Positions 1 through 11,002 are shown, numbered from the stretch's first letter. The stretch is 64,000 bases of DNA from Pseudomonas sp. B21_DOA (GCA_030544685.1 CP086683.1:1860001-1924000); one strand, 5' to 3'. Translations and numbers: made by a program. The notes: generated from the sequence alone by a model not told the origin.

Positions 1-168
1 GAGGCCAGTGCCCGTGTCACTCAGGCGATGGCGGGGCGCGGCCGCGTGCTTCTGCGCAAGTCCGGTACAGAGCCTCTGGTGCGCGTCATGGTCGAAGGCG
101 AAGACGAAAACCAGGTTCGCGGCTATGCCGAAGAGCTGGCAAAACTGGTAACTGAAGTTTCTGCCTGA
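1..168 (+). CDS. glmM: Phosphoglucosamine mutase, C-terminal end (partial)
   Basis: Only the last 55 codons are in the window; the gene enters from the left edge and stops with TGA at 166-168. The visible piece contains the phosphate-binding loop of the hexose-phosphate mutase C-terminal domain ([15 protein letters not shown]). GlmM converts glucosamine-6-phosphate to glucosamine-1-phosphate for UDP-GlcNAc, peptidoglycan and LPS synthesis in the cytoplasm. The position directly before tpiA-secG is the usual Pseudomonas order, which supports the call. Nothing can be said about the catalytic serine, which lies outside the window. Confidence 0.93.
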   Translation, partial: EASARVTQAMAGRGRVLLRKSGTEPLVRVMVEGEDENQVRGYAEELAKLVTEVSA

Positions 169-233
169 TACGGCTTGCAAGCCATGAATGTGTTGGGTAA
201 CATCTGCGCCCACTTTGACCGACGAGGTACAGC

Positions 234-987
234 ATGCGTCGCCCTATGGTAGCTGGTAACTGGAAGATGCACGGTACCCGCGCCAGCGTCGCTGAGCTGA
301 TCAACGGCCTTCGTCATCTGGCCTTGCCAAGCGGTGTTGATGTCGCGGTGTTCCCGCCTTGCTTGTATATCAATCAAGTGATTGATGGCTTGAAAGGCAA
401 GTCGATTTCGGTCGGCGCGCAGAATTCTGCGGTGGAAGCCATGCAAGGTGCGTTGACTGGTGAGATTGCTCCCAGCCAACTGGTGGATGCAGGTTGTTCC
501 CTGGTGCTTGTCGGGCACTCCGAGCGCCGCCAGATTCTCGGCGAGCGAGACGGGATGCTGAATCGCAAGTTCGCAGCGGCACAGGCATGTGGCTTGATTC
601 CGGTGTTGTGTGTAGGGGAGACCCTCGAGCAGCGCGAAGCCGGAAAAACGCTTGAAGTTGTCGGGCGTCAGCTGGGCAGCATCATCGAGGAGCTGGGTGT
701 CGGTGCGTTTGCCAAGGCAGTGATTGCTTACGAGCCGGTCTGGGCCATTGGTACCGGGCTGACTGCAACGCCGCAACAGGCTCAGGATGTGCATAAGGCC
801 ATTCGCGAGCAGTTGGCGGCAGAGAATTCTGAAGTCGCACGAGGTGTGCGGCTTCTATACGGCGGCAGCGTGAAGGCGGCCAATGCGGTCGAACTGTTCG
901 GCATGCCGGATATCGATGGGGGCTCATTGGTGGAGCTTCCCTGAATGCAGATGAGTTCGGTGCGATCTGTCGCGCCGCGGAAACTGA
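234..987 (+). CDS. tpiA: Triosephosphate isomerase (two single-base deletions in this sequence)
   Basis: Interconverts dihydroxyacetone phosphate and glyceraldehyde-3-phosphate. The TIM-barrel residues are visible: Asn9 and Lys11 (GNWKMH), His95 (VGHSERR) and Glu167 ([11 protein letters not shown]), plus the phosphate-binding GGSVK. The literal frame stops early at 944 after 236 residues. Adding one G to the run 918-922 and one G to 979-980 restores a C-terminus ending [21 protein letters not shown] in two steps, stopping at 985-987, for 251 residues, the normal Pseudomonas length. Start ATG 234 follows a GAGG ribosome site. secG starts 3 bases after the restored stop, so the two are probably co-translated. 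Both indels look like homopolymer undercalls. Confidence 0.95.
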
Positions 988-990
988 AAA

Positions 991-1374
991 ATGCTGGAAA
1001 CAGTCGTAGTCGTTTTTCATCTGCTGGGTGCATTGGGCGTAGTTGCTCTGGTTTTGCTGCAGCAGGGTAAGGGTGCGGACGCTGGCGCGTCTTTCGGAGC
1101 AGGTGCTTCAAATACTGTGTTCGGAAGCCAAGGTTCCTCTACCTTTCTTAGTAAGTTTACTGCTATACTTGCCGCCGGTTTCTTCATAACCAGCTTGGGG
1201 TTAGGTTATTTTGCTAAAGAGAAGGCTCATCAGCTGACTCAAGCAGGTTTGCCAGATCCAGCAGTGTTGGAAGTTCCTAAGCAACAACCGGCTTCTGATG
1301 ATGTCCCGGTGCTTCAAGAGCAAAAGTCGGCTACTCCAGCGACTGACGTGCCTCCAGCTCAAGAGCAGAAGTAA
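991..1374 (+). CDS. secG: Protein translocase subunit SecG
   Basis: Small membrane subunit of the SecYEG preprotein channel. The 127-residue product has two predicted membrane helices (about residues 2-22 and 52-74) joined by the conserved cytoplasmic loop [15 protein letters not shown] and [14 protein letters not shown], as in other SecG proteins. The tail after residue 80 is proline/glutamine-rich and poorly conserved, which is common in Pseudomonas. It follows tpiA by 3 bases (reconstructed stop) and is followed by tRNA-Leu 22 bases later, matching the common tpiA-secG-leuU arrangement. Confidence 0.95.
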   Translation: MLETVVVVFHLLGALGVVALVLLQQGKGADAGASFGAGASNTVFGSQGSSTFLSKFTAILAAGFFITSLGLGYFAKEKAHQLTQAGLPDPAVLEVPKQQPASDDVPVLQEQKSATPATDVPPAQEQK

Positions 1375-1396
1375 GAAGGGTTCCAAACGTAGTATT

Positions 1397-1482
1397 GCCG
1401 AGGTGGTGGAATTGGTAGACACGCAACCTTGAGGTGGTTGTGCCCATAGGGTGTAGGGGTTCGAGTCCCCTTCTCGGTACCA
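1397..1482 (+). tRNA. tRNA-Leu (anticodon GAG)
   Basis: An 86-base class II tRNA with a long variable arm. The anticodon loop TTGAGGT lies between pairing CAACC and GGTTG arms and gives anticodon GAG. The T-arm GGGGTTCGAGTCCCC and an encoded CCA end are present. It lies directly after secG and is probably co-transcribed with it. Confidence 0.95.
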
Positions 1483-1494
1483 ATTAGTCAGGAG

Positions 1495-1517
1495 AGCCCG
1501 CTGTTGCGGGCTTTCTT
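1495..1517 (+). terminator. Hairpin terminator after tRNA-Leu
   Basis: Stem AGCCCGC / GCGGGCT with a TGTT loop, followed by a short T-rich tract (TTCTT). It probably ends the tpiA-secG-tRNA-Leu transcript and trims the tRNA 3' side. Confidence 0.7.
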
Positions 1518-1579
1518 GCAGGTGGAAGGTTACATTGACCCTAAAAGGGATCGGTCGTATACTTCCGCCCCAGCTTTGT

Positions 1580-1656
<77 letters not shown>

Positions 1657-1664
1657 GTTTAAGG

Positions 1665-1687
1665 AGCCCCTTTTAAGGGGCTTTTTG
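1665..1687 (+). terminator. Terminator after initiator tRNA
   Basis: Stem AGCCCCTT / AAGGGGCT with a TT loop, followed by TTTTT. It separates the tRNA from the rimP-nusA-infB operon, though readthrough is known for the E. coli metY-nusA arrangement. Confidence 0.8.
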
Positions 1688-1795
1688 TTAGCTGGATACT
1701 TTCAACGCCGCTGTTCGACGGCGTTTCAAGGATGGGCGTTATGCCCATTTTTTTATTTTGCAAAGCATGCACATATCATGCACTAGGGGGTTCAG

Positions 1796-2254
1796 GTGTC
1801 GAGCAAGCTAGAAGAGTTGCAGGCCTTGCTGGCCCCGGTGGTCGTGGCCCTGGGCTATGAATGCTGGGGTATCGAGTTTTCGGCTCAGGGTCGTCACTCG
1901 ATGTTGCGCGTTTATATCGATAAAGAGGGTGGCGTGCTGGTGGACGATTGCGCCATTGTCAGCCGTCAGATCAGCGGTGTTTTGGATGTTGAAGATCCGA
2001 TCTCCGTTGAATACACCCTTGAAGTTTCCTCGCCTGGCATGGAGCGCCCGCTGTTCACTCTTGAGCAGTTTGCCAAATTTGCCGGTGAACAAGTGAAGAT
2101 CAAGCTGCGCTCGCCTTTCGAAGGTCGACGCAACTTCCAGGGCCTTCTGCGCGGTGTAGAAGAGCAGGACGTCGTGGTGCAGGTAGAAGACCATGAGTTC
2201 CTGTTGCCGATCGATATGATCGACAAGGCCAACATTATTCCCAGTTTTGACTGA
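1796..2254 (+). CDS. rimP: Ribosome maturation factor RimP
   Basis: Needed for maturation of the 30S subunit. The 152-residue protein has the family's N-terminal alpha/beta domain ([54 protein letters not shown]) and the C-terminal SH3-like domain ([15 protein letters not shown]). Start is GTG 1796, with an AGGGGG ribosome site at 1785-1790; there is no ATG at an equivalent place. It is the first gene of the rimP-nusA-infB-rbfA-truB-rpsO-pnp cluster. Confidence 0.96.
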   Translation: MSSKLEELQALLAPVVVALGYECWGIEFSAQGRHSMLRVYIDKEGGVLVDDCAIVSRQISGVLDVEDPISVEYTLEVSSPGMERPLFTLEQFAKFAGEQVKIKLRSPFEGRRNFQGLLRGVEEQDVVVQVEDHEFLLPIDMIDKANIIPSFD

Positions 2255-2301
2255 GACGCGGATCCCGCGGATCCAATGGCTTGCGAAAGGCGAGGCGTAC
2301 G

Positions 2302-3782
2302 ATGAGCAAAGAAGTACTGCTGGTTGTTGAGTCGGTATCCAATGAAAAGGGTGTACCGGCAAGCGTAATTTTTGAAGCGCTGGAGCTGGCTCTGGCCACT
2401 GCTACCAAAAAGCGTTTCGAAGACGAAGTGGACCTGCGTGTGGAAATCAACCGCCACACCGGTTCCTACGAAACCTTCCGTCGCTGGACGGTCGTCGAAG
2501 AGAATGATCTCGACGATCCGGCCATCGAGACCTGGCCAAGCAAGGTTGCCGAAACGCATCCTGGCGCCAAGGTCGGTGACGTCGTCGAAGAGAAAATCGA
2601 ATCCATCGAGTTCGGCCGCATCGCTGCACAGACTGCCAAGCAGGTCATCGTGCAGAAAGTTCGCGAAGCCGAGCGCGCTCAAGTGGTCGACGCCTATCGC
2701 GAGCGCCTGGGAGAAATCATCTCCGGCACCGTGAAAAAGTTACCCGCGACAACGTGATCGTCGATCTGGGCAACAACGCTGAAGCGTTGCTGGCCCGTGA
2801 AGACATCATTTCTCGCGAAACCTTCCGTGTCGGCGTGCGTCTGCGTGCGCTGCTCAAGGAAATCCGCACTGAGAACCGCGGCCCGCAGCTGATCCTGTCG
2901 CGTACCGCGCCGGAAATGCTGATCGAGCTGTTCCGTATCGAAGTGCCGGAAATTGCTGAAGGCCTCATCGAGGTCATGGCCGCCTCCCGTGATCCGGGTT
3001 CGCGCGCCAAGATCGCCGTCCGCTCCAAGGACAAGCGCATCGACCCACAAGGTGCCTGCATCGGTATGCGCGGTTCGCGCGTCCAGGCGGTATCGGGTGA
3101 GTTGGGCGGTGAGCGTGTTGATATCGTGCTGTGGGACGACAACCCGGCCCAGTTCGTGATCAACGCCATGTCCCCGGCCGAGGTCGCGGCAATTATCGTT
3201 GACGAAGATGCCCATGCCATGGATATCGCCGTTGGCGCAGACAATCTGGCTCAGGCCATCGGTCGCGGTGGTCAGAACGTGCGTCTGGCCAGCCAATTGA
3301 CTGGCTGGACCCTGAACGTGATGACCGAATCGGACATCCAGGCTAAGCAGCAAGCAGAAACCGGCGACATCCTGCGCAACTTCATCGACGAGCTGGAAGT
3401 CGACGAAGAACTGGCTCAGGTGCTGGTAGATGAAGGCTTCACCAGCCTGGAAGAGATTGCCTACGTACCGGTGGAGGAAATGCTCAACATCGACGGCTTT
3501 GACGAGGACATCGTCAACGAGCTTCGTGCTCGCGCCAAGGATCGCTTGTTGACCAAAGCCATCGCTACTGAGGAAAAGCTGGCAGACGCCCATCCGGCCG
3601 AAGACCTGCTCTCGCTTGAGGGTATGGACAAGGATTTGGCGATGGAACTGGCGGTGCGCGGCGTAATTACCCGCGAAGACCTGGCCGAGCAGTCTATTGA
3701 CGACCTGCTCGACATCGACGGCATTGACGATGATCGTGCCGGCAAGTTGATCATGGCCGCCCGAGCCCACTGGTTCGAGTAA
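2302..3782 (+). CDS. nusA: Transcription termination/antitermination factor NusA (one single-base deletion)
   Basis: RNA polymerase-binding factor controlling pausing, termination and antitermination. Order: N-terminal polymerase-binding domain (about 1-130), S1 domain, KH1 and KH2, then two acidic helix-hairpin-helix AR repeats (about 365-493). The literal frame breaks after the S1 boundary. The A-run at 2734-2738 has five A where six are needed; adding one gives [15 protein letters not shown] and a continuous 493-residue protein, the normal length. The upstream in-frame TTG at 2281 is not used; ATG 2302 begins the conserved [17 protein letters not shown]. As NusA is generally essential, a true break here is unlikely. 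Confidence 0.95.
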
Positions 3783-3809
3783 TTAGGCGCGGCCTGAGGA
3801 GAGAAGTGC

Positions 3810-6338
3810 ATGACGCAAGTCACGGTGAAACAACTGGCCGATGAGGTCAAAACACCGGTAGAGCGCCTGTTGCAGCAGATGCGTGAGGCAGGTCTGCCGC
3901 ACACCGCCGCCGACGAAAATGTGACTGACAGTGAGAAGCAATCCCTGCTGACTCACTTGAAGAGCAGTCACAAGGCGAAAGTGGAAGAACCACGCAAGAT
4001 CACGCTGCAGCGTAAAACCACCAGCACCCTGCGTGTGGCTGGTAGCAAGAGCATCAGCGTTGAAGTTCGCAAGAAGAAAGTTTTCGTACAGCGCAGCCCG
4101 GAAGAAATCGAAGCCGAGCGCAAGCGTGAACTGGATGAGCGTCGCGCAGTAGAAAATGCTGCCCGTCAGAAGGCTGAAGAAGAAGCCAAGCAACGCGCCG
4201 AAGAAGAAGCGCGTCGCCAGCCTGCTGCTGCGCAAACCGCTGCCAGCGACGCCGTTGCGGCGCCGGCTGCCGCTGCCGAACCCGTTCGCGAAAGCGCACC
4301 GGTGGCTGCTGCTCCTGCGCCATCGGCTGACGTTCGCAACAAGCAGAACGAACAGCGCCGTCCGGACAAACCACGTGCCGACGACAACAATCGTCGCAGC
4401 GGTGGTGGTGATGGCGAGCGCAAAAACGCTCCGCATCGCGCATCGGTCAAAGAAAAAGCCCCGGCGCCACGTGTGGCACCACGTACTACCGACGAAGAAA
4501 GCGATGGCTTCCGTCGTGGTGGTCGCGGCAAGGCCAAGCTGAAGAAGCGCAACGCCCACGGTTTCCAGAGCCCGACCGGCCCTGTCGTGCGTGACGTGCA
4601 GATCGGCGAGACCATCACGGTTGGCGATCTGGCCAACCAGATGTCGGTCAAAGCGGCTGAAATCATCAAGTTCATGTTCAAACTGGGTACTCCAGCGACC
4701 ATCAACCAGGTGCTTGATCAGGAAACTGCTCAACTGGTAGCCGAAGAACTGGGCCACAAAGTGACCCTGGTCAGCGACACCGCTCTGGAAGATTCCCTGG
4801 CCGAGTCCCTGAAGTTTGAAGGTGAGTCGTTCTCCCGTGCACCAGTCGTGACCGTAATGGGTCACGTTGACCACGGTAAGACTTCCCTGCTCGACTACAT
4901 CCGTCGTGCCAAGGTAGCTGCTGGCGAAGCCGGCGGTATCACCCAGCACATCGGTGCATACCACGTTGAGACTGATCGCGGCATGGTCACTTTCCTCGAC
5001 ACCCCGGGTCACGCTGCGTTTACCGCAATGCGTGCCCGTGGTGCCAAGGCGACCGACATCGTGATCCTCGTGGTTGCAGCGGACGACGGCGTGATGCCAC
5101 AAACCATCGAAGCGGTTCAGCATGCTCAGGCAGCTGGCGTACCGCTGGTGGTAGCAGTGAACAAGATCGACAAGCCGGGCGCCGATCTCGATCGCATCCG
5201 CAGCGAACTGTCGGTTCACGGCGTGACTTCCGAAGACTGGGGTGGCGACACACCATTCGTTCCGGTTTCGGCGAAGATGGGTACTGGCGTGGACGAGCTG
5301 CTTGAAGCCGTTCTGCTGCAGGCCGAAGTTCTCGAACTGAAAGCTACTCCGTCGGCTCCTGGCCGTGGTGTGGTGGTTGAATCGCGTCTCGACAAAGGTC
5401 GCGGCCCAGTCGCAACCGTGCTGGTTCAGGACGGTACGCTGCGTCAAGGCGACATGGTCCTGGTCGGTTCGAACTACGGCCGTGTACGTGCCATGCTCGA
5501 CGAGAACGGCAAGCCAATCAAGGAAGCGGGTCCATCCATCCCTGTCGAGATCCTCGGCCTGGACGGTACCCCGGACGCTGGCGACGAGATGAGCGTGGTT
5601 GCCGACGAGAAGAAAGCCCGTGAAGTGGCTCTGTTCCGTCAAGGCAAGTTCCGCGAAGTCAAACTGGCTCGTGCTCACGCCGGCAAGCTGGAAAACATCT
5701 TCGAAAACATGGGTCAGGCGGAGAAGAAGACGCTCAACATCGTCCTCAAATCCGACGTCCGTGGTTCGCTGGAAGCGTTGAACGGTGCCTTGAATGGCCT
5801 GGGCAACGACGAAGTTCAAGTGCGCGTCGTGGGTGGCGGTGTCGGTGGTATCACCGAATCCGACGCCAACCTGGCACTGGCTTCCAACGCTGTGCTGTTC
5901 GGCTTCAACGTGCGTGCCGATGCCGGCGCTCGCAAGATCGTCGAGCAGGAAGGTCTGGATATGCGTTACTACAACGTGATCTATGACATCATCGAAGACG
6001 TCAAGAAAGCCCTGACCGGCATGCTCGGCAGCGATGTTCGCGAGAACATCCTGGGTGTGGCCGAAGTGCGTGACGTGTTCCGTTCGCCGAAGTTTGGCGC
6101 GATCGCCGGTTGCATGGTGATCGAAGGTGTCGTGCACCGTAACCGTCCGATCCGCGTACTGCGTGAAGACATCGTTATCTTCGAAGGCGAGCTGGAATCC
6201 CTGCGCCGCTTCAAGGATGACGCTTCCGAAGTGCGTGCCGGCATGGAATGCGGTATCGGCGTGAAGAGCTACAACGACGTCAAAGTCGGCGACAAGATCG
6301 AAGTCTTCGAGAAGGTTCAGGTTGCTCGCAGCCTCTGA
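3810..6338 (+). CDS. infB: Translation initiation factor IF-2
   Basis: GTPase that brings initiator tRNA to the 30S subunit. The 842 residues hold an IF2N domain (about 3-50), a charged Ala/Glu/Arg-rich linker, a second IF2N-like segment (about 260-315), then the G domain from about residue 348 with G1 GHVDHGKT, G2 [11 protein letters not shown]3 DTPGH and G4 NKID. EF-Tu-like domain 2, domain 3 and the C-terminal fMet-tRNA-binding domain follow. The AGGAGAG ribosome site lies before ATG 3810, 27 bases after nusA. The frame is intact. A long antisense open frame opposite it is a composition artefact. Confidence 0.97.
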   Translation: MTQVTVKQLADEVKTPVERLLQQMREAGLPHTAADENVTDSEKQSLLTHLKSSHKAKVEEPRKITLQRKTTSTLRVAGSKSISVEVRKKKVFVQRSPEEIEAERKRELDERRAVENAARQKAEEEAKQRAEEEARRQPAAAQTAASDAVAAPAAAAEPVRESAPVAAAPAPSADVRNKQNEQRRPDKPRADDNNRRSGGGDGERKNAPHRASVKEKAPAPRVAPRTTDEESDGFRRGGRGKAKLKKRNAHGFQSPTGPVVRDVQIGETITVGDLANQMSVKAAEIIKFMFKLGTPATINQVLDQETAQLVAEELGHKVTLVSDTALEDSLAESLKFEGESFSRAPVVTVMGHVDHGKTSLLDYIRRAKVAAGEAGGITQHIGAYHVETDRGMVTFLDTPGHAAFTAMRARGAKATDIVILVVAADDGVMPQTIEAVQHAQAAGVPLVVAVNKIDKPGADLDRIRSELSVHGVTSEDWGGDTPFVPVSAKMGTGVDELLEAVLLQAEVLELKATPSAPGRGVVVESRLDKGRGPVATVLVQDGTLRQGDMVLVGSNYGRVRAMLDENGKPIKEAGPSIPVEILGLDGTPDAGDEMSVVADEKKAREVALFRQGKFREVKLARAHAGKLENIFENMGQAEKKTLNIVLKSDVRGSLEALNGALNGLGNDEVQVRVVGGGVGGITESDANLALASNAVLFGFNVRADAGARKIVEQEGLDMRYYNVIYDIIEDVKKALTGMLGSDVRENILGVAEVRDVFRSPKFGAIAGCMVIEGVVHRNRPIRVLREDIVIFEGELESLRRFKDDASEVRAGMECGIGVKSYNDVKVGDKIEVFEKVQVARSL

Positions 6339-6409
6339 CTCGCGCACTTCAAGGGCCACGATGGGCCGTAGCATGCAAATGCACGGCACAGCGTCCGGAC
6401 TCTAAACGC

Positions 6410-6445
6410 AACGCCCGGTCTGGCTTTTGTCAGGCCGGGCGTTTG
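6410..6445. other. Strong hairpin between infB and rbfA
   Basis: AACGCCCGG and CCGGGCGTT pair around a short loop, with an inner CTGG / CAGG pairing. Only a weak T tract (TTTGC) follows, so it may be an attenuator or an mRNA-processing element inside the operon, not a full terminator. Confidence 0.55.
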
Positions 6446-6497
6446 CCGCTTTCAGACCTTGCGGGTTTCACCGCTGGGCAGTAACAGGTAACAAATC

Positions 6498-6899
6498 ATG
6501 GCAAAAGAATACAGCCGTACCCAACGTATCGGCGATCAGATGCAGCGCGAGCTGGCGCAACTGATCCGTCGCGAAGTCAAAGACCCGCGCGTCGGCCTGG
6601 TCACCATCACCGCTGTGGAAGTGTCCCGTGACGTTGGTCACGCGAAGATTTTCATCACCGTGATGGGCCAGGACAACGCTGAAGACATCGCGCAAAGCAT
6701 CAAGGTGCTCAATGCCGCCGCAGGCTTCCTGCGCATGCAATTGGCCCGCGAAATGAAGCTGCGCAGCGTGCCGCAATTGCACTTCCACTACGACGAATCG
6801 GTCGTGCGTGGCGCGCACCTGTCGGCGCTGATCGAGCGCGCCGTCGCTGAAGACAATCAGCACGTTGCCGCTCCTGCACCTGAAGACACCAAGGAGTAA
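6498..6899 (+). CDS. rbfA: 30S ribosome-binding factor RbfA
   Basis: Cold-shock-associated factor binding the 5' helix of 16S rRNA during 30S assembly. The 133-residue protein starts [23 protein letters not shown] and contains [19 protein letters not shown] and [20 protein letters not shown], all family signatures of the single KH-like fold. It lies between infB and truB, with truB beginning 4 bases after the stop, implying translational coupling. Confidence 0.97.
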   Translation: MAKEYSRTQRIGDQMQRELAQLIRREVKDPRVGLVTITAVEVSRDVGHAKIFITVMGQDNAEDIAQSIKVLNAAAGFLRMQLAREMKLRSVPQLHFHYDESVVRGAHLSALIERAVAEDNQHVAAPAPEDTKE

Positions 6900-6903
6900 T
6901 TCG

Positions 6904-7821
6904 GTGGCTCAGGTCAAACGTATCCGTCGTAACGTCAGCGGCATCATCCTGCTCGACAAGCCATTGGGGTTCACCTCCAACGCTGCCTTGCAGAAGGTGC
7001 GCTGGCTGCTCAATGCCGAGAAGGCCGGGCACACCGGCAGCCTCGACCCGCTGGCCACCGGCGTGTTGCCGCTGTGCTTCGGCGAGGCGACCAAGTTCTC
7101 GCAGTACTTGCTCGATTCCGACAAGGGCTATGAGACCCTGGCGCAACTGGGCAAGACCACCACCACGGCCGATGCCGAAGGCGAGGTTTTGCAGGAGCGT
7201 CCGGTGACCGTTGGTCGCGCCGATGTCGAAGCGGTTCTGCCGAAATTTCGTGGGCAAATCAGTCAGATACCGCCGATGTACTCGGCACTCAAGCGTGATG
7301 GCCAGCCGCTGTACAAACTGGCACGTGCAGGCGAAGTAGTGGAGCGCGAACCGCGTTCTGTTACTATTGCGCGCTTGGAATTGCTGGCCTTCGAAAGCGA
7401 TACTGCGCGGCTTGCGGTGGACTGCAGCAAGGGCACCTATATTCGCACCCTGGTGGAGGATATCGGTGAGCAACTCGGTTGTGGTGCGTACGTCGCAGAA
7501 CTGCGCCGGACCCAGGCCGGGCCTTTCACCCTGGCGCAGACCGTGACCCTCGAAGAGCTGGAAGCGGTACATGCCGAAGGCGGCAACGAAGCGGTCGATC
7601 GCTTCCTGATGCCATCGGACAGCGGCCTGCAGGATTGGCCGTTGCTGCACTTCTCGGAAGCGAGCGCGTTCTACTGGCTCAACGGCCAGCCGGTACGTGC
7701 CCCGGATGCACCGAAGTTCGGCATGGTACGAGTACAGGATCACAATGGTCGCTTCATCGGTATCGGTGAAGTGAGCGAAGACGGGCGTATCGCGCCGCGT
7801 CGCTTGATTCGGTCAGAATGA
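6904..7821 (+). CDS. truB: tRNA pseudouridine(55) synthase TruB
   Basis: Converts U55 of the tRNA T-loop to pseudouridine. The catalytic motif [12 protein letters not shown] places the nucleophile at Asp48; [16 protein letters not shown] and [15 protein letters not shown] are further family motifs, with a C-terminal PUA-like domain. I chose GTG 6904 ([20 protein letters not shown], 305 residues) because the frame upstream overlaps rbfA and is not conserved. A ribosome site (AAGGAG) lies in the end of rbfA. Confidence 0.95.
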   Translation: MAQVKRIRRNVSGIILLDKPLGFTSNAALQKVRWLLNAEKAGHTGSLDPLATGVLPLCFGEATKFSQYLLDSDKGYETLAQLGKTTTTADAEGEVLQERPVTVGRADVEAVLPKFRGQISQIPPMYSALKRDGQPLYKLARAGEVVEREPRSVTIARLELLAFESDTARLAVDCSKGTYIRTLVEDIGEQLGCGAYVAELRRTQAGPFTLAQTVTLEELEAVHAEGGNEAVDRFLMPSDSGLQDWPLLHFSEASAFYWLNGQPVRAPDAPKFGMVRVQDHNGRFIGIGEVSEDGRIAPRRLIRSE

Positions 7822-7863
7822 CCGGAACCGGTCTGCGCAAGCGGGCCGGCGAGTGTGGCTGTT

Positions 7864-7938
7864 AACAGGCATGGTCACTACTCATTTATAGATACAGGGA
7901 TTTGTCCCTGGCCTGTTGAAGCTGTTTCCCTGAAACAG
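7864..7938 (+). promoter_or_regulatory. Structured leader of rpsO (candidate S15 operator)
   Basis: Two hairpins sit just before the rpsO ribosome site: AACAGGC (7864-7870) pairs with GCCTGTT (7911-7917) around an inner CAGGGA/TCCCTG stem, and CTGTTT (7922-7927) pairs with AAACAG (7932-7937). In E. coli S15 represses its own mRNA through a leader pseudoknot, so this is a reasonable candidate; the fold here is inferred by eye. Confidence 0.5.
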
Positions 7939-7963
7939 TTTCCTGATAAGGAAGGATTGCCTC

Positions 7964-8233
7964 ATGGCTCTCGACGTTCAAGAAAAAGCTCAAATCGTTG
8001 CTGACTACCAGCAAGCTGTTGGTGACACTGGTTCGCCAGAAGTGCAGGTTGCACTGCTGACCGCCAACATCAACAAACTGCAAGGTCACTTCAAGGCCAA
8101 CGGTAAAGATCACCACTCCCGTCGTGGTCTGATCCGCATGGTTAACCAGCGTCGCAAGCTGCTGGACTACCTGAAAGGCAAGGACGTAAGCCGGTACGCC
8201 GCGCTGATCGCTCGCCTGGGTCTGCGTCGCTAA
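7964..8233 (+). CDS. rpsO: 30S ribosomal protein S15
   Basis: The 89-residue protein binds the central domain of 16S rRNA. It shows the S15 core [21 protein letters not shown] and the basic [21 protein letters not shown] good ribosome site (AAGGAAGG) precedes ATG 7964. It is followed by pnp after a 204-base spacer, the universal rpsO-pnp pairing in gammaproteobacteria. Confidence 0.98.
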   Translation: MALDVQEKAQIVADYQQAVGDTGSPEVQVALLTANINKLQGHFKANGKDHHSRRGLIRMVNQRRKLLDYLKGKDVSRYAALIARLGLRR

Positions 8234-8437
8234 TCAGCGATTGCGCTATGAGGTTGGTGGTCTGTCGGGCGTCAGCGGTTTTCTGCTGGCGCCTTGCAGG
8301 CTCCCAGCCTCAAGTTTTATCTGCAGCATGGCTTTACCTGTAGCACCCGGACAATTGCCATCGGGCCGATTCCTGAGATTGCCCAAGAATTCGCAAGAAA
8401 CCGTTTCCCCCAAGAGCCACAAAGAAGGTAGGACACC
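8234..8437 (+). other. rpsO-pnp intergenic leader
   Basis: A 204-base stretch without a convincing gene. It contains a GGCGTCAGC / GCTGGCGCC hairpin at about 8267-8295 with no T tract after it. In E. coli the pnp leader is cut by RNase III and allows PNPase autoregulation; a similar role here is an inference from position only. Confidence 0.4.
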
Positions 8438-10541
8438 GTGAACCCGGTAATCAAAAATTCCAGTTCGGTCAATCGACCGTTACCCTCGAGACAGGCCGTA
8501 TCGCCCGTCAGGCCTCCGGCGCAGTATTGGTCACCGTTGACGACGACGTCAGCGTGTTGGTGACTGTTGTCGGTGCAAAGCAAGCCGATCCGGGCAAGGG
8601 CTTCTTCCCTCTGTCCGTGCACTACCAGGAAAAGACTTACGCTGCCGGTAAGATCCCTGGCGGTTTCTTCAAGCGTGAAGGCCGTCCTTCCGAGAAAGAA
8701 ACCCTGACTTCCCGACTGATCGACCGTCCGATTCGTCCGCTGTTCCCAGAAGGCTTCATGAACGAAGTGCAGGTTGTCTGCACCGTCGTTTCCACCAGCA
8801 AGAAGACCGATCCGGACATCGCTGCGATGATCGGTACCTCGGCTGCCCTGGCCATTTCCGGCATTCCGTTCGACGGCCCGATCGGCGCCGCTCGCGTGGC
8901 TTTCCACGAAAGCACCGGCTACCTGCTGAACCCGACTTACGAACAGCAAGCCGCTTCGAGCCTGGACATGGTCGTTGCCGGTACTTCCGACGCCGTGCTG
9001 ATGGTTGAATCGGAAGCCAAAGAGCTGACCGAAGACCAGATGCTGGGCGCAGTACTGTTCGCTCACGACGAATTCCAGGTTGTGATCAACGCTGTTAAAG
9101 AACTGGCTGCCGAAGCCGCCAAGCCAACCTGGAACTGGGCTCCTGCGCCAGAAGCCACCGAGCTGCTGGGCGCGATCCGTGCCGAGTTCGGCGACGCGAT
9201 CTCCCAGGCCTACACCATCACCATCAAGGCCGACCGTTACGCTCGCCTGGGTGAGCTGAAGGACCAAGTGGTTGCCAAGCTGTCCGGTGAAGAAGGCCAG
9301 CCAAGCGCTGCTGAAGTCAAGGCAGCCTTCGGCGAAATCGAATACCGCACCGTTCGCGAAAACATCGTTAACGGCAAGCCACGTATCGACGGCCGCGACA
9401 CCAAAACTGTGCGTCCGCTGAACATCGAAGTCGGCGTTCTGCCGAAGACTCACGGTTCGGCGCTGTTCACCCGTGGTGAAACCCAGGCACTGGTTGTGGC
9501 AACACTGGGCACCGCCCGTGACGCGCAACTGCTGGACACCCTGGAAGGCGAAAAGAAAGACCCGTTCATGCTGCACTACAACTTCCCGCCGTTCTCGGTG
9601 GGCGAGTGTGGTCGCATGGGTGGCGCCGGTCGTCGCGAAATCGGTCACGGCCGTCTGGCCCGTCGTTCGGTTTCGGCCATGCTGCCGGCCGCTGACGTGT
9701 TCCCGTACACCATCCGCGTGGTGTCGGAAATCACCGAATCCAACGGTTCGAGCTCGATGGCTTCCGTGTGCGGTGCTTCCTCGCGCTGATGGACGCTGGT
9801 GTACCGATGAAAGCACCGGTGGCCGGTATCGCCATGGGTCTGGTTAAAGAAGGCGAGAAGTTCGCCGTCCTGACCGACATCCTCGGCGACGAAGATCACC
9901 TGGGCGACATGGACTTCAAGGTAGCCGGTACCGCCAAAGGCGTTACTGCGCTGCAGATGGACATCAAGATCAAGGGCATTACCGAAGAGATCATGGAAAT
10001 CGCTCTGGGCCAGGCCCTTGAAGCGCGCCTGAACATCCTCGGCCAGATGAACCAGATCATTGGCCAGTCGCGTACCGAACTGTCGGCCAACGCTCCGACC
10101 ATGATCGCGATGAAGATCGACACCGACAAGATCCGTGACGTTATCGGTAAAGGTGGCGCGACCATCCGTGCGATCTGCGAAGAAACCAAGGCTTCGATCG
10201 ACATCGAAGACGACGGTTCGATCAAAATCTTCGGCGAAACCAAGGATGCCGCAGAAGCTGCTCGTCAGCGCGTTCTGAGCATCACTGCAGAAGCCGAGAT
10301 CGGCAAGATCTACGTCGGCAAGGTTGAGCGAATCGTCGACTTCGGCGCATTCGTAAACATCCTGCCAGGCAAGGACGGTCTGGTGCACATCTCGATGCTG
10401 AGCGACGCTCGCGTAGAGAAAGTCACCGACATCCTGAAGGAAGGCCAGGAAGTGGAAGTGCTGGTACTGGACGTGGACAACCGCGGCCGTATCAAGCTGT
10501 CCATCAAAGACGTGGCAGCTGCCAAGGCTTCGGGCGTTTAA
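8438..10541 (+). CDS. pnp: Polyribonucleotide nucleotidyltransferase (two single-base deletions)
   Basis: Phosphorolytic 3'-5' exoribonuclease, a trimer that may join the RNA degradosome. Order: two RNase PH domains with a helical linker, KH domain ([20 protein letters not shown]), then S1 domain ([20 protein letters not shown]). Start GTG 8438 gives [20 protein letters not shown] only if the A-run 8453-8457 is six A instead of five. A second loss at 9779-9780 (CC for CCC) breaks the second RNase PH domain at [17 protein letters not shown]. With both restored the protein is 701 residues, the normal Pseudomonas length. Probable assembly errors. Confidence 0.95.
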
Positions 10542-10568
10542 TTACCCGAAAGCTTTAGCGCAATGAAA

Positions 10569-10603
10569 ATGCCCCCGCCGTGTAAACGGCGGGGGCATTT
10601 TTT
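10569..10603 (+). terminator. Rho-independent terminator of the rpsO-pnp transcript
   Basis: Twelve-base stem ATGCCCCCGCCG / CGGCGGGGGCAT with a six-base loop, followed by a run of T. This is one of the clearest terminators in the window. Confidence 0.92.
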
Positions 10604-10697
10604 ATCTGAAATAAAGAAATTGTAGTTCTCAAAAGAAAACCATCAGACAACCCACAAATTTGCCGCAGCCCGAGTCCGGTGCTAGGTTTAGCCCACC

Positions 10698-10773
10698 GCC
10701 CGTGTAGCTCAGCCGGTAGAGCAGCGCACTCGTAACGCGAAGGTCGCAGGTTCGATTCCTGTCTCGGGCACCA
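10698..10773 (+). tRNA. tRNA-Thr (anticodon CGT)
   Basis: A 76-base tRNA with anticodon loop CTCGTAA, T-arm GCAGGTTCGATTCCTGT and encoded CCA. One T-T mismatch sits at the sixth acceptor pair (GCCCGTG against CTCGGGC); the rest of the cloverleaf is regular. It stands alone after pnp. Confidence 0.93.
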
Positions 10774-11002
10774 ACTCCTCAGCGCGCCACGTCGATACAT
10801 GTTCCGCAGGTCAGCTTTTTGTGCAAGAGATGTAAAGAGGCATGTAATTCGTCATGCAAACGTCCTATATTCGGTGCCTGCATGAGCATCGCTTAGCAGT
10901 TTTCAGATGATCCCGAATGGTTCCGAAGGCCGGCCAGTCCGCGTCAGAGAGATCCTTGATGATCCAGATCCATCCTCCATTCCTAAGATCAGCGAGAACC
11001 CC

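Noticed and set aside
2302..3782. Programmed frameshift in nusA
   Set aside because: The A-run resembles a slippery site, but the same one-base loss occurs in unrelated runs of A, C, G and T in twelve other genes, so a technical cause is simpler.
3783..6389. 868-residue open frame on the minus strand opposite infB
   Set aside because: It is the antisense shadow of a conserved GC-rich gene; its composition is repetitive and no family motif is visible.
10698..10773. tRNA-Thr as a pseudogene because of a T-T mismatch in the acceptor stem
   Set aside because: All other arms, the anticodon loop and CCA are intact; a single mismatch at this pair is tolerated.
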